Shown in pieces: positions 54,360-63,653 of a stretch of 64,000 nt of DNA. This stretch comes from Neotamlana sedimentorum (lineage in GTDB: Bacteria; Bacteroidota; Bacteroidia; Flavobacteriales; Flavobacteriaceae). Every line of letters starts with the position of its first letter. Position 1 is the stretch's first letter. Both the position numbers and the translations under genes were made by a program. Where the stretch lies: positions 62,001 through 126,000 of the forward strand of contig NZ_JTDW01000006.1 of NCBI RefSeq assembly GCF_000943565.1, written 5' to 3'. Below the pieces are notes generated by a model. The model saw only the letters and a list, made by a program, of their open reading frames with translations, had not been told where the DNA came from and ran no database searches.

Positions 54360-55952
54360 TTACAAAATATAATCTGTACTTATAAAATTTGAAGCTTTAG
54401 TATCTAAAAGTTCATTTAATATAGCTTTGTTATAATTATTATCTTTTGAAGCTACAAAGGTTCTTATTGAAAATGAACGCAAAGCATCATGCACACTTAA
54501 AGTACCATAAGCTGAATCTTTACGCCCCGTAAATGGATACACATCTGGACCACGTTGACAAGAACTATTTAAGTTTACACGACATACTAAATTTACCAGC
54601 GTATCGATTAATGGTGCTAAAGTATTTACATTTTTACCAAACAAACTTACTTGTTGCCCGTAATCGGATTCTGCCATATCATCTAAAGGTTCTTGAATGT
54701 CTTTAAACGATATTACAGGTACAACAGGTCCAAATTGTTCTTCTTTATATACGCGCATATTTTTATTTACAGGATATAACACGGCTGGAAAAATAAAATT
54801 CTCGGTAGTTTCTCCTCCTTTTTCATTTAAAATAGTTGCTCCGTTTTGTTTAGCATCGTCTATTAATTCCTGAATGTAAGCGGGTTTATCTTTTTCTGGC
54901 AATGGAGTTAACTTCACTCCTGGTTCCCATGGATTTCCAAATTTTAATTGATCGACGGCATATGAAAAACGCCTATTAAACTCTTCTGCAACAGATTCGT
55001 GAACATAAATTACTTTTAATGCTGTACAGCGCTGGCCGTTAAACGACAACGTTCCTGCTATACACTCGTTTACTGCTAAATCTAAATCGGCATCAGGCAA
55101 AATTATTGCCGGATTTTTAGCTTCTAAACCTAAAACCATACGCAACCTGTTTCCTTTTGGATGCGCAGACTGTAAAGCATTTGCAGAGGTACTATTACCT
55201 ATTAATGCTAAAACATCAATTTTACCAGATTCCATTATTGGAGATGCTAGTACACGACCACGACCATAAATAATATTTACAACTCCTTTTGGAAAGCTAT
55301 TTTGAAAAGCTTCTAAAAGTGGATGTATTAGTAAAACACCATGTTTTGCTGGCTTAAATATTACAGTATTCCCCATGATTAATGCAGGAATTAATAAGGT
55401 AAATGTTTCGTTTAACGGATAATTATAAGGCCCTAAACATAACACCGTACCTAATGGGCCACGACGAATATGAGCGTAAACACCATCGTGTTTTTCAAAT
55501 TTTGCAGAATCTCGATCGAGTTGTTTATAATCTTCAATGGTATCGTAAATATAATCTACCGTTCTATCGAATTCCTTTTCAGAATCCGGTAAATTTTTAC
55601 CGATTTCCCACATTAAAAGTTTTACAACCTCTTCTCGCTTGGTTTTCATTTGCTCAACAAACTTTTCCATGCATTTTATGCGATCTTCAACTTTCATTGT
55701 TGGCCATAAACCCTGCCCTTTATTAAAAGCTCCCAATGCAGCATCTAGCGCATCCATAGCCTCTGCTTTTCCTAAAGTTGGAATACTACCTAATAAGGTT
55801 GGTTTATAATCATCTGTTGAAGAAATGGTTGAATACACCTCACTAGTTTCTCCATTCCATGTTTTTAATTCTCCGTTTGATAAATATGTTTTTTGATGAA
55901 GCAGTGACGAAATTTTATATGCTTCGGGTATTTCTGTAGCTACAATATTCAT
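54360..55952 (-). CDS. gapN: NADP-dependent glyceraldehyde-3-phosphate dehydrogenase-like (GapN/ALDH11)
   Basis: A 530-residue aldehyde dehydrogenase. Catalytic Cys309 is in NGQRCTALK, the general base Glu277 in GLEAKNPAI, and the cofactor Asn/Lys in GPYNYPL and FKPAKHG. The CTALK motif and the overall length fit the non-phosphorylating GAPDH group, which makes 3-phosphoglycerate and NADPH. Flavobacterial annotation of this family is consistent with that. It lies alone between ilvA and azurin, with a terminator behind it. A related semialdehyde dehydrogenase cannot be excluded. Confidence 0.8.
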   Translation of the reverse strand: MNIVATEIPEAYKISSLLHQKTYLSNGELKTWNGETSEVYSTISSTDDYKPTLLGSIPTLGKAEAMDALDAALGAFNKGQGLWPTMKVEDRIKCMEKFVEQMKTKREEVVKLLMWEIGKNLPDSEKEFDRTVDYIYDTIEDYKQLDRDSAKFEKHDGVYAHIRRGPLGTVLCLGPYNYPLNETFTLLIPALIMGNTVIFKPAKHGVLLIHPLLEAFQNSFPKGVVNIIYGRGRVLASPIMESGKIDVLALIGNSTSANALQSAHPKGNRLRMVLGLEAKNPAIILPDADLDLAVNECIAGTLSFNGQRCTALKVIYVHESVAEEFNRRFSYAVDQLKFGNPWEPGVKLTPLPEKDKPAYIQELIDDAKQNGATILNEKGGETTENFIFPAVLYPVNKNMRVYKEEQFGPVVPVISFKDIQEPLDDMAESDYGQQVSLFGKNVNTLAPLIDTLVNLVCRVNLNSSCQRGPDVYPFTGRKDSAYGTLSVHDALRSFSIRTFVASKDNNYNKAILNELLDTKASNFISTDYIL

Positions 55953-56128
55953 ATTAAAATAGATTAATTGTTTACTACTAATATACGAAGAAGAACAACA
56001 ACAACTCTTTAAAAACTAAAGGGTTATTTAAAAAATAGGATAAGTTTAACAGATTAAAATGATTTACTTAAAGTTTTAAAACCGCAAACGTTTTCGGCTA
56101 AAACATGTTTAATATTTGTAGTTAATTA

Positions 56129-57391
56129 TTACACTAAAAACTGAAATAAATCGGGTTTATTGTTTAAATAATCACCATAGAAGTTTCTACTTTTCATTTT
56201 AGAAATAAGTGGTTCTAAATCTTTTGAAGCTTTTAATTGAATACCAACTACAGCCGAACCATTTTCTCGGTTTGTTTTTTTGGCATACTCAAAAAAGGTA
56301 ATATCGTCTTCTGGCCCAAGAATATCAACTACAAATTCGCGTAAAGCACCGGCTCGTTGCGGAAATTTCACTATAAAATAATGCTTTAAATTAGCATATA
56401 GTAAAGCACGTTCTTTAATTTCTGCAGTTCTGGTTATATCGTTATTGCTTCCGCTAACAATACAAACTACATTTTTATTTTTTATTTCTTCAGCATAAAA
56501 ATCGAGTGCAGAAATACTTAAAGCTCCAGCAGGTTCAACAACAATAGCGTCTTTATTATAAAGCTCTAAAATAGTTTCGCAAACCTTACCTTCCGGAACC
56601 GTTATCATATTATGCAAATTTTCTTTACAAATAGAAAACGTTAGATCCCCAACGCGTTTTACTGCTGCACCATCAATAAACTTATCTATATAATCTAACT
56701 CGGTATTTTTATTATTTTTTATAGAAGTTTTCATAGAAGGTGCGCCTTCAGGCTCAACTCCTATAATTTTAGTGTTTGGTGATAATTTTTTAAATACTGA
56801 AGATAATCCAGACGCTAAACCACCTCCTCCAACTGCAAGAAACACATAATCTATTGGTTGTGTTGCTTGTTCTATAATTTCAAGCCCAATGGTTCCTTGG
56901 CCTTCAATAACCTTAGGATCGTTAAACGGATGAATAAAGGTTTTTTGTTTTTCGTTACACTCTTTTGTTGCTGCTGCATTAGCATCATCAAACGTATCTC
57001 CAATAAGTTTAATTTCAATAAAATCTTCTCCAAACATTTTTACCTGTTCCACTTTTTGTTTGGGAGTTGGAGCTGGCATAAAAATGGTGCCATGAATTTT
57101 TAACAACTTACAAGACAAGGCCACACCTTGGGCATGATTACCAGCACTTGCACAAACTACACCATTTTTAGATTGCTCTGAGGTTAACGAACTTATTTTA
57201 TTGTAAGCACCACGAATTTTATACGAGCGTACCTGTTGTAAATCTTCGCGCTTAAGCATAATATTAGCTTGAAACTGTTTTGAATATCTTAAACTCGGAC
57301 TTAAAGGCGTAATTGCCGATACTTTTTTAATATTGGCTGCTGCTTGTTTAATGTTTTCTAAACTTGGAAAATAAGTGGTTTCCGTACTCAT
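56129..57391 (-). CDS. ilvA: Threonine ammonia-lyase (threonine deaminase)
   Basis: A 420-residue PLP enzyme giving 2-oxobutyrate for isoleucine. PLP lysine is Lys58 in RSYKIRGAYNKI; the glycine loop AVGGGGLASG is near 186-195. The C-terminus has a single ACT-like regulatory domain (FIVKFPQRAGALREFVVDIL near 340-359), shorter than the double domain of E. coli IlvA, as in Bacillus. It follows ilvC by 99 bases, but a strong terminator lies in that gap, so ilvA expression is probably lower or from a separate start. Confidence 0.93.
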   Translation of the reverse strand: MSTETTYFPSLENIKQAAANIKKVSAITPLSPSLRYSKQFQANIMLKREDLQQVRSYKIRGAYNKISSLTSEQSKNGVVCASAGNHAQGVALSCKLLKIHGTIFMPAPTPKQKVEQVKMFGEDFIEIKLIGDTFDDANAAATKECNEKQKTFIHPFNDPKVIEGQGTIGLEIIEQATQPIDYVFLAVGGGGLASGLSSVFKKLSPNTKIIGVEPEGAPSMKTSIKNNKNTELDYIDKFIDGAAVKRVGDLTFSICKENLHNMITVPEGKVCETILELYNKDAIVVEPAGALSISALDFYAEEIKNKNVVCIVSGSNNDITRTAEIKERALLYANLKHYFIVKFPQRAGALREFVVDILGPEDDITFFEYAKKTNRENGSAVVGIQLKASKDLEPLISKMKSRNFYGDYLNNKPDLFQFLV

Positions 57392-57431
57392 ATTTAAAGC
57401 GGTTTATACTATTAAAGCGAAAATAATAATT

Positions 57432-57466
57432 AAAAAAGAAACCTCAAGAATGCATCTTGAGGTTTC
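57432..57466 (-). terminator. Strong terminator between ilvC and ilvA
   Basis: On the minus strand GAAACCTCAAGA and TCTTGAGGTTTC form a perfect 12-bp stem with a 5-base loop, followed by TTTTTTAATTATTATTTT. It ends the ilvDBNC transcript 25 bases after the ilvC stop codon. Confidence 0.85.
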
Positions 57467-57490
57467 GGTAAAACTATATGTGTTTTGTAT

Positions 57491-58966
57491 TTACACGATT
57501 GGTTTCATAGCCGTCATAGATGCTCTTAAGAATTCACCAATTTTTTCAACTGGGTGTTCTCTTAATGCTTTATTAACAGCAATTAATTTAGCATTATCTA
57601 CACCTTCACCATTATCTTTTGCGAATGGCTTACCAATTACGTCTGTATCAATTTTAGTCATGAAATCTGCTAATAAAGGCTTACAAGCATGATCGAATAA
57701 ATAACATCCGTATTCTGCAGTATCAGAAATAACACTGTTCATTTCGTATAATTTACGTCTTGCAATAGTGTTTGCAATAAGTGGAGTTTCGTGTAACGAC
57801 TCGTAATAAGCAGACTCGTCGATGATTCCAGAATCTGTCATAGCTTCAAAAGCTAATTCAACACCTGCTTTCACCATAGCTACCATTAATACACCGTTAT
57901 CGTAAAATTCTTGTTCAGAAATTTCAACATCTCCAGCTGGAGTTTTTTCGAATGCAGTTTCAGCAGTTTCAGCTCTCCATCCTAATAGTTTCTCATCTCC
58001 GTTTGCCCAATCTTCCATCATGCCGCTAGAGAAACGCCCTTCCATAATATCATCCATATGTTTTTGGAATAACGGACGCATGATATCTTTTAATTCTTCA
58101 GATAATTCAAACGCTTTAATTTTAGCTGGGTTAGATAATCTATCCATCATGTTTGTAATACCACCGTATTTTAAACCTTCGGTAATAGTTTCCCAACCAA
58201 ATTGAATTAATTTAGAAGCATAACCAGCATCAATTCCTTTTTCAATCATTTTATCGAAACAAAGGATAGATCCTGTTTGTAATAAACCACATAAAATGGT
58301 TTGCTCTCCCATTAAATCACTTTTTACTTCGGCAACAAAAGATGACTCTAAAACACCTGCTCTATCTCCTCCAGTTGCAGCTGCATAGGCTTTAGCTTGA
58401 GCCCAACCTTTTCCTTCTGGATCGTTTTCTGGGTGAACCGCAATTAATGTTGGCACACCAAAACCTCTTTTATATTCTTCGCGAACCTCTGAACCTGGAC
58501 ACTTAGGCGCTACCATAATTACAGTGATGTCTTCACGAATTTGAGTTCCTTCTTCAACAATATTAAAACCATGAGAATAACTTAACGTAGCTCCATTTTT
58601 CATTAAAGGCATAACAGCGTTTACAACATTTGTATGCTGCTTATCTGGAGTTAAGTTTAAAACTAAATCGGCAGTTGGAATTAACTCTTCGTAAGTACCC
58701 ACAGTAAATCCGTTTTCTGTAGCATTTACAAAAGACTGACGCTTTTCTTCAATAGCTTTTGGCCTTAAAGCATAAGAAATATCTAAACCAGAATCTCTCA
58801 TGTTTAAACCTTGGTTAAGCCCTTGAGCACCGCAACCAACAATAACAATTTTCTTTCGTTTTAATGCTTCTACACCATCTTCAAATTCTGAAGCGTCCAT
58901 AAATCTACACTTCGATAATTGATCGATTTTATCTCTTAATGATAGTGTGTTAAAATAATTTCCCAT
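57491..58966 (-). CDS. ilvC: Ketol-acid reductoisomerase (class II)
   Basis: A 491-residue enzyme of the long (class II, plant/enterobacterial) form. NADP motif [11 protein letters not shown] is at 43-53 with R/S downstream (SYALRPK near 69-75); the metal-binding acidic residues are in [14 protein letters not shown] near 221-234 (Asp and Glu) and [11 protein letters not shown] near 261. It acts on acetolactate or acetohydroxybutyrate. It follows ilvN by 23 bases. Confidence 0.95.
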   Translation of the reverse strand: MGNYFNTLSLRDKIDQLSKCRFMDASEFEDGVEALKRKKIVIVGCGAQGLNQGLNMRDSGLDISYALRPKAIEEKRQSFVNATENGFTVGTYEELIPTADLVLNLTPDKQHTNVVNAVMPLMKNGATLSYSHGFNIVEEGTQIREDITVIMVAPKCPGSEVREEYKRGFGVPTLIAVHPENDPEGKGWAQAKAYAAATGGDRAGVLESSFVAEVKSDLMGEQTILCGLLQTGSILCFDKMIEKGIDAGYASKLIQFGWETITEGLKYGGITNMMDRLSNPAKIKAFELSEELKDIMRPLFQKHMDDIMEGRFSSGMMEDWANGDEKLLGWRAETAETAFEKTPAGDVEISEQEFYDNGVLMVAMVKAGVELAFEAMTDSGIIDESAYYESLHETPLIANTIARRKLYEMNSVISDTAEYGCYLFDHACKPLLADFMTKIDTDVIGKPFAKDNGEGVDNAKLIAVNKALREHPVEKIGEFLRASMTAMKPIV

Positions 58967-58989
58967 TTTATTTTTCTAGTTGTTGTTTA

Positions 58990-59520
58990 TTAATTATTAA
59001 ATGCTGCTAGCATTTCTGTTATTCTCATTTCATCTTTTGTAACAGCAATACGTCCAGAACGCACAAACTGCATAATACCAAATACGTTTAAATCGCGGCG
59101 TAAGGCTTCAATTTCATGGCGTCTTCCAGATTTTTCTAAAACAAAAAACTCTTTGTTTACCGTTACAATTCTGGTGTTGCTTTCTTTAATTATATTTTGA
59201 ATTTGAGGTTCTTCAAAAAGTAATTCGGACTTTATTTTAAACATACAAGACTCGGTAAAAATGGTTTCGTCTTCAGTATGATAATATGCCTTAATAACTT
59301 CTATTTGTTTTTCAAATTGCCCAACAATTTTCTTAGCCTGATTTTCACAAATGTTTACCACAATAACAAAACGATTAACGCCTTCAATTTCAGATTGTGA
59401 AGTTGTTAAACTTTCTATATTGATATGTCTGCGTTGAAAAATTGCTGAAATACGATTTAATAACCCGATGTTATTTTCGGTGTATATTGATATGGTATAT
59501 GATTTTATATCTTCACTCAT
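58990..59520 (-). CDS. ilvN: Acetolactate synthase, regulatory (small) subunit
   Basis: A 176-residue protein with an ACT domain at its N-terminus (ISIYTENNIGLLNRISAIFQ near 11-30) and the ALS small-subunit C-terminal domain. It activates IlvB and carries the valine/isoleucine feedback sites. 12 bases after ilvB and 23 before ilvC. Confidence 0.93.
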   Translation of the reverse strand: MSEDIKSYTISIYTENNIGLLNRISAIFQRRHINIESLTTSQSEIEGVNRFVIVVNICENQAKKIVGQFEKQIEVIKAYYHTEDETIFTESCMFKIKSELLFEEPQIQNIIKESNTRIVTVNKEFFVLEKSGRRHEIEALRRDLNVFGIMQFVRSGRIAVTKDEMRITEMLAAFNN

Positions 59521-59532
59521 TTTTATAAGATT

Positions 59533-61266
59533 TTAGCTTAAACGAACATCTGAAACCGATGCTCCAGTTGGAATCATAGGGAATACATTATCTTCTTTTT
59601 CTACACACACTTCTAAGAAATACGATTTTTTAGAGGCAATCATTTCCTTAACGGCATCGGCCAATTCTTCACGTTTCACAACCTTTTTAGCTTCAATATG
59701 ATAGCCTTTAGCAATGGTTATAAAATCTGGATTTACCATTTCGGTTGATGCATAACGTTTATCGAAAAACAGTTGTTGCCACTGGCGCACCATGCCCAAA
59801 AACTCGTTGTTTAAAACCACAATTTTCACTGGTACTTGTTGTTGAAAAATAGTACCCAATTCTTGAATATTCATTTGGTAACCACCATCACCAATTATAG
59901 CTACAACTTCGCGCTCTGGCGCTGCCATTTTAGCTCCAATAGCTGCTGGTAAGGCAAATCCCATAGTTCCTAAGCCACCAGATGTAATATTACTTTTTGT
60001 TACATTAAAATCGGCATAACGACAAGCAATCATTTGATGTTGTCCAACATCTGACACTATTGCGGCTTTACCTTCAGATTCAATATTTATTTGCTTTAAT
60101 ACCTCGCCCATTGTTAAGCCTTCTTTTTCTGGATGAATATCGTGCTTAATAACTTTTTCGAACTCTATTTGGTATAAGGCTTTAAACTCTTGCAACCAAG
60201 CATCGTGCTTCGTTTGGTTTAAAAGTGGTAAAAGTTGCGCTAAACTATCTTTAGCATCTCCAATTACCGCAACATCTGTTTTTACATTTTTATCGATCTC
60301 AGCTGGATCTATATCAAAATGAATAATTTTTGCCTGTTTGGCATAAGTTGCTAAATTACCAGTAACACGATCGTCGAAACGCATACCAATAGCAATTAAC
60401 ACATCGCACTCGTTAGTTAATTTATTAGGCGCATAATTACCATGCATACCAACCATACCAATATTTAAAGGGTGAGATGTTGGTACAGCCGAAGCTCCTA
60501 AAATAGTCCAAGCCGAAGGAATTCCTGCTTTTTCCATAACCGCTTTAAGTTCGTTTTCGGCTTCACCTAAAATAATACCTTGACCCCAAACAATCATTGG
60601 TTTTTTGGCATTATTAATTAAGTCTGCTGCTGCTTTTACAGCCTCTGGCTTAGTTTTTGGCACAGCAATATAACTGCGGATTCCAGTACATTTTTTATAT
60701 TGAAAATCAAGTTCGGAAACTTGAGCATCTTTAGTAATATCGATTAAAACTGGTCCTGGACGACCACTTTTAGCAATGTAAAAAGCTTTTGCTAAAACCT
60801 CAGGTATTTCTGAAGCTTTAGTAATTTGGCAATTCCACTTAGTTACTGGCGTAGAAATACCAACGATATCTGTTTCTTGAAAAGCATCACTACCTAATAA
60901 GTGTGAAAACACTTGCCCTGTAATACAAACTAACGGTGTTGAATCTATTTGAGCATCTGCAATTCCTGTTACTAAATTAGTTGCTCCAGGCCCAGATGTT
61001 GCCATAGCTACACCAACTTTACCAGAAATACGCGCGTAACCTTGAGCGGCATGAGCTGCTCCTTGTTCGTGACGCGTAAGTACATGATGAATTTTTCCTT
61101 GATATTTATAAATTTCGTCGTAAACAGGCATAATTGCACCTCCAGGATATCCGTAAAGTACATCTACACCCTCTTCTATTAAGCATCTTATTACGGCTTC
61201 GCTTCCGGTGATGCGTTCTGTTGTTTCTGCCACGTTTTTATTTTGTTTTATTGTTTGTGTATCCAT
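59533..61266 (-). CDS. ilvB: Acetolactate synthase, catalytic (large) subunit
   Basis: A 577-residue TPP- and FAD-dependent enzyme that makes acetolactate and acetohydroxybutyrate. Catalytic Glu67 is in RHEQGAAHAAQGYAR; GYPGGAIMPVYDE is at 39-51; the TPP/Mg motif is GDGGYQMNIQELGT near 455. N-terminal ~18 residues are not conserved. Lies 58 bases after ilvD, with a degenerate family B repeat (near 61287) in the gap. Confidence 0.95.
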   Translation of the reverse strand: MDTQTIKQNKNVAETTERITGSEAVIRCLIEEGVDVLYGYPGGAIMPVYDEIYKYQGKIHHVLTRHEQGAAHAAQGYARISGKVGVAMATSGPGATNLVTGIADAQIDSTPLVCITGQVFSHLLGSDAFQETDIVGISTPVTKWNCQITKASEIPEVLAKAFYIAKSGRPGPVLIDITKDAQVSELDFQYKKCTGIRSYIAVPKTKPEAVKAAADLINNAKKPMIVWGQGIILGEAENELKAVMEKAGIPSAWTILGASAVPTSHPLNIGMVGMHGNYAPNKLTNECDVLIAIGMRFDDRVTGNLATYAKQAKIIHFDIDPAEIDKNVKTDVAVIGDAKDSLAQLLPLLNQTKHDAWLQEFKALYQIEFEKVIKHDIHPEKEGLTMGEVLKQINIESEGKAAIVSDVGQHQMIACRYADFNVTKSNITSGGLGTMGFALPAAIGAKMAAPEREVVAIIGDGGYQMNIQELGTIFQQQVPVKIVVLNNEFLGMVRQWQQLFFDKRYASTEMVNPDFITIAKGYHIEAKKVVKREELADAVKEMIASKKSYFLEVCVEKEDNVFPMIPTGASVSDVRLS

Positions 61267-61324
61267 ATCCTCAAATTTATAATGAGACCCTTTGACAGTG
61301 CTTAGGGCGACACGAAATAACTTT

Positions 61325-63010
61325 TTATGCGTCGGTTACACAGCCTTTTGAAGCCGATGCTACCGATTTTGCGTACTTGTATAAAATTCCTTTTTTATGT
61401 TTTAGTTCTGGAGCTCTCCATTTCGCCTTTCTTTCGGCTAATTCTTCATCTGAAATTAAAACGTTAATAGAATTGTCTTCTGCACTAATTCTAATTTTGT
61501 CTCCAGTTTTTAACAAACCTATTGTACCGCCAGTTTGTGCTTCTGGTGTAATATGCCCAACCACAAAACCATGAGTACCTCCAGAGAAACGTCCATCGGT
61601 AATTAATGCTACAGATTTACCTAAACCAGCTCCCATAATTAATGATGTTGGCTTAAGCATTTCTGGCATACCTGGACCTCCTTTTGGACCCACATAGCGG
61701 ATAACGACGACATCGCCACGCTCTACTTCGCCATTAGAAATTCCTGTATTAGCGGCTTGTTCACCATCGTAAACCACTGCTTTCCCTTCGAAAACCAACC
61801 CTTCTTTTCCTGAGATTTTTGCTACAGCTCCTTCTGAGGCAAGGTTTCCGTAAAGAATTTGTAGATTTCCTGAAGATTTCAAGGCCTTATCTGTTGGGAA
61901 AATCACATCTTGACTATCTTCTTCAAACTCTAATGGCTCAACATCTTTTAAATTTTCAGCTAAAGTTTTTCCTGTAACTGTCATGCAATCTCCGTGCAGA
62001 TAACCATTATCTAAAAGATATTTCATTACTGCTGGTGTACCACCAATACCGTGAACATCTTCCATTAGGTATTTTCCACTAGGTTTTAAATCTGCTATTA
62101 AAGGAGTTCTGTCGCTTACACGCTGAAAATCTTCTAAAGTAAACTCTATATCTGCAGCATGCGCAATAGCTAAAAAGTGAAGTACTGCATTGGTTGACCC
62201 GCCTAAAGCATTTACTAAAGCAATGGCATTTTCTATAGATTTTTTAGAAATAATATCTAAAGGTTTTAAATCTAGCTCTAATAAATTTTTAATTGCTCTC
62301 GCATGGCGCTCGCTTTCCGATAATTTATTAGGATTTTCTGCAGGAATAGATGAATTATAAGGTAAAGCAAAGCCCATACACTCTATTGCCGAAGCCATAG
62401 TGTTTGCAGTATACATACCACCACATGCTCCTGCTCCTGGAATAGCACGACGAATAATTTCTCTATATTCGTCTTCTTCAATTTCACCAGCTACCTTTTG
62501 CCCTAAAGCTTCAAAAGCAGAAACAATATTAAGTTTTCTCCCTTTATAGTTTCCAGAAGCAATGGTACCACCATACATCATAATAGACGGACGATTTAAT
62601 CGCAACATAGCTATTACAGCTCCTGGCATATTTTTATCACAGCCAACAATAGAAATTAACGCATCGTAACTTTGTGCATTCATTACAGTTTCAATAGAAT
62701 CGGCAATAATATCTCTAGAAGCCAAAGAATAGTTCATTCCCGAAGTTCCCATAGAAATACCATCGCTTACACCAATAGTATTAAAGCCTAAACCTACTAA
62801 ATTAGCTATTTTACATTCTAATTTCACCTCGTCTTTAAGTCGGTTTAAATGCATGTTACAAGGGTTACCATCGTACCCAGTACTTGCAATACCAACTTGA
62901 GCTTTACGCATGTCTTCATCGGTTAAACCGACAGCATATAACATAGCTTGCGATGCGGGTTGCGATTCGTCTTGAGTTAATCGTTTACTGTGCTTATTTA
63001 ATTCTTTCAT
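61325..63010 (-). CDS. ilvD: Dihydroxy-acid dehydratase
   Basis: A 561-residue Fe-S dehydratase of Ile/Val synthesis. Cluster cysteines Cys51 (GNPCNMH), Cys124 (VGCDKNMPG) and Cys196 ([12 protein letters not shown]) are present, and the C-terminal [18 protein letters not shown] segment is typical. First gene of ilvDBNC. About 250 bases upstream lie an attenuator hairpin and a leader peptide rich in branched-chain residues. Confidence 0.95.
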   Translation of the reverse strand: MKELNKHSKRLTQDESQPASQAMLYAVGLTDEDMRKAQVGIASTGYDGNPCNMHLNRLKDEVKLECKIANLVGLGFNTIGVSDGISMGTSGMNYSLASRDIIADSIETVMNAQSYDALISIVGCDKNMPGAVIAMLRLNRPSIMMYGGTIASGNYKGRKLNIVSAFEALGQKVAGEIEEDEYREIIRRAIPGAGACGGMYTANTMASAIECMGFALPYNSSIPAENPNKLSESERHARAIKNLLELDLKPLDIISKKSIENAIALVNALGGSTNAVLHFLAIAHAADIEFTLEDFQRVSDRTPLIADLKPSGKYLMEDVHGIGGTPAVMKYLLDNGYLHGDCMTVTGKTLAENLKDVEPLEFEEDSQDVIFPTDKALKSSGNLQILYGNLASEGAVAKISGKEGLVFEGKAVVYDGEQAANTGISNGEVERGDVVVIRYVGPKGGPGMPEMLKPTSLIMGAGLGKSVALITDGRFSGGTHGFVVGHITPEAQTGGTIGLLKTGDKIRISAEDNSINVLISDEELAERKAKWRAPELKHKKGILYKYAKSVASASKGCVTDA

Positions 63011-63260
63011 TGTTTATTTACAGAAAATTTTATTCTTTATCTTAATTTACTTGTAATTATTTAATTTTTAGCTTTCTAATTTAAATTTTACTTAAAAAAA
63101 GACATAATATGGTTCGAAATTAGTTTTTTACGCTATTCTTAATATTTTTCTATCTTTTCTTAGTTTAAATTCACAATCAAAAATAATCAAATAACATGCT
63201 CATTTACAGGTTTTTAAATATATTATTTTATGATGTCCAAGAACTTAAAAAAAACATATA
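63011..63260 (-). other. 250-base AT-rich leader between attenuator and ilvD
   Basis: No gene, repeat or hairpin of note is seen. The A-rich stretch directly before the ilvD ATG is a normal flavobacterial ribosome site. Confidence 0.5.
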
Positions 63261-63288
63261 AAAAAACCCTCCGTTTCAGGAAGGCTTT
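63261..63288 (-). terminator. Attenuator terminator of the ilv operon
   Basis: On the minus strand AGCCTTCC-TGAAAC-GGAGGGTT forms an 8-bp stem (two G-T pairs) followed by TTTTTATATG, a good intrinsic terminator. It lies 32 bases after the leader peptide stop and before ilvD, the classic place for an attenuator. Confidence 0.85.
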
Positions 63289-63319
63289 ATAAAACTTTTA
63301 TATTTGAAAATACCATTCC

Positions 63320-63382
63320 CTATCCTTGTGAAAAAATCACAACGACAACAATTAAAACGATATTTAAAAGGTTATTTCTCAT
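63320..63382 (-). CDS. ilv leader peptide, 20 residues
   Basis: ATG at 63382 to TAG at 63320 encodes MRNNLLNIVLIVVVVIFSQG. Twelve of twenty residues are Leu, Ile or Val, including the run IVLIVVVVI, the products of the operon downstream. A terminator hairpin follows. This is the layout of ilv attenuation leaders (E. coli ilvL and ilvB leaders). When Ile/Val/Leu-tRNA is scarce, ribosomes should stall in the Val run and let transcription pass the hairpin. No conventional gene caller would report it. AATATTTG and TTG about 20 bases above the ATG may be its promoter. Confidence 0.85.
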   Translation of the reverse strand: MRNNLLNIVLIVVVVIFSQG

Positions 63383-63451
63383 TTTTAATGAAACAAATAT
63401 TTGCAATTTATTTTAAAGTACCAATTTTTTCATAAAAAAAAGAAAAATGGT

Positions 63452-63480
63452 TTTGATTTTCTTTTATTTTTATAATTTTG
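63452..63480 (+). promoter_or_regulatory. metK promoter
   Basis: TTTG (63452-63455), 17 bases, then TAATTTTG (63473-63480), matching the Bacteroidetes pattern. Transcription would start a few bases before the SAM-II aptamer. Confidence 0.65.
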
Positions 63481-63493
63481 CGCCACAAATAAC

Positions 63494-63605
63494 AGAGGAA
63501 AGATTTGACTGATTGCAACCTCTTTTTATATTGAACTTTCATAATCTTTTAAAAGATGTGCTTAATAAGTTCAACATAAATATAAAAATGCTAAAGGCAG
63601 TGTAA
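63494..63605 (+). promoter_or_regulatory. SAM-II riboswitch upstream of metK
   Basis: AGAGGAAAGATTTGACTGAT, TGCAACCTCT, then a long loop and TGCTAAAGGCAGTGTAA. P1 is AGAGG (63494-63498) with CCTCT (63519-63523). The pseudoknot ACTG (63508-63511) pairs with CAGT (63598-63601), and the conserved GATTTGAC, ATTGCA and GCTAAA elements are in place, as in the SAM-II class. The loop between P1 and GCTAAA is enlarged by a hairpin TTGAACTT...AAGTTCAA (63531-63574) with an inner ATCTTTTAAAAGAT. SAM binding would repress metK. Confidence 0.9.
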
Positions 63606-63611
63606 ACTACC

Positions 63612-63628
63612 TTGACGTTTTCCGTCAA
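63612..63628 (+). promoter_or_regulatory. Hairpin between SAM-II aptamer and metK start
   Basis: TTGACG-TTTTC-CGTCAA, a 6-bp stem placed 26 bases before the start codon and directly after the pseudoknot. It may be part of the expression platform; there is no T-run after it. Confidence 0.45.
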
Positions 63629-63653
63629 ATCAATTTCTATTAAAATACATTTT

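Noticed and set aside
63198-63264. Short plus-strand ORF beginning MLIYRFLNILF
   Set aside because: Lies antisense to the ilv attenuator in AT-rich sequence with no ribosome site and no neighbours on that strand.
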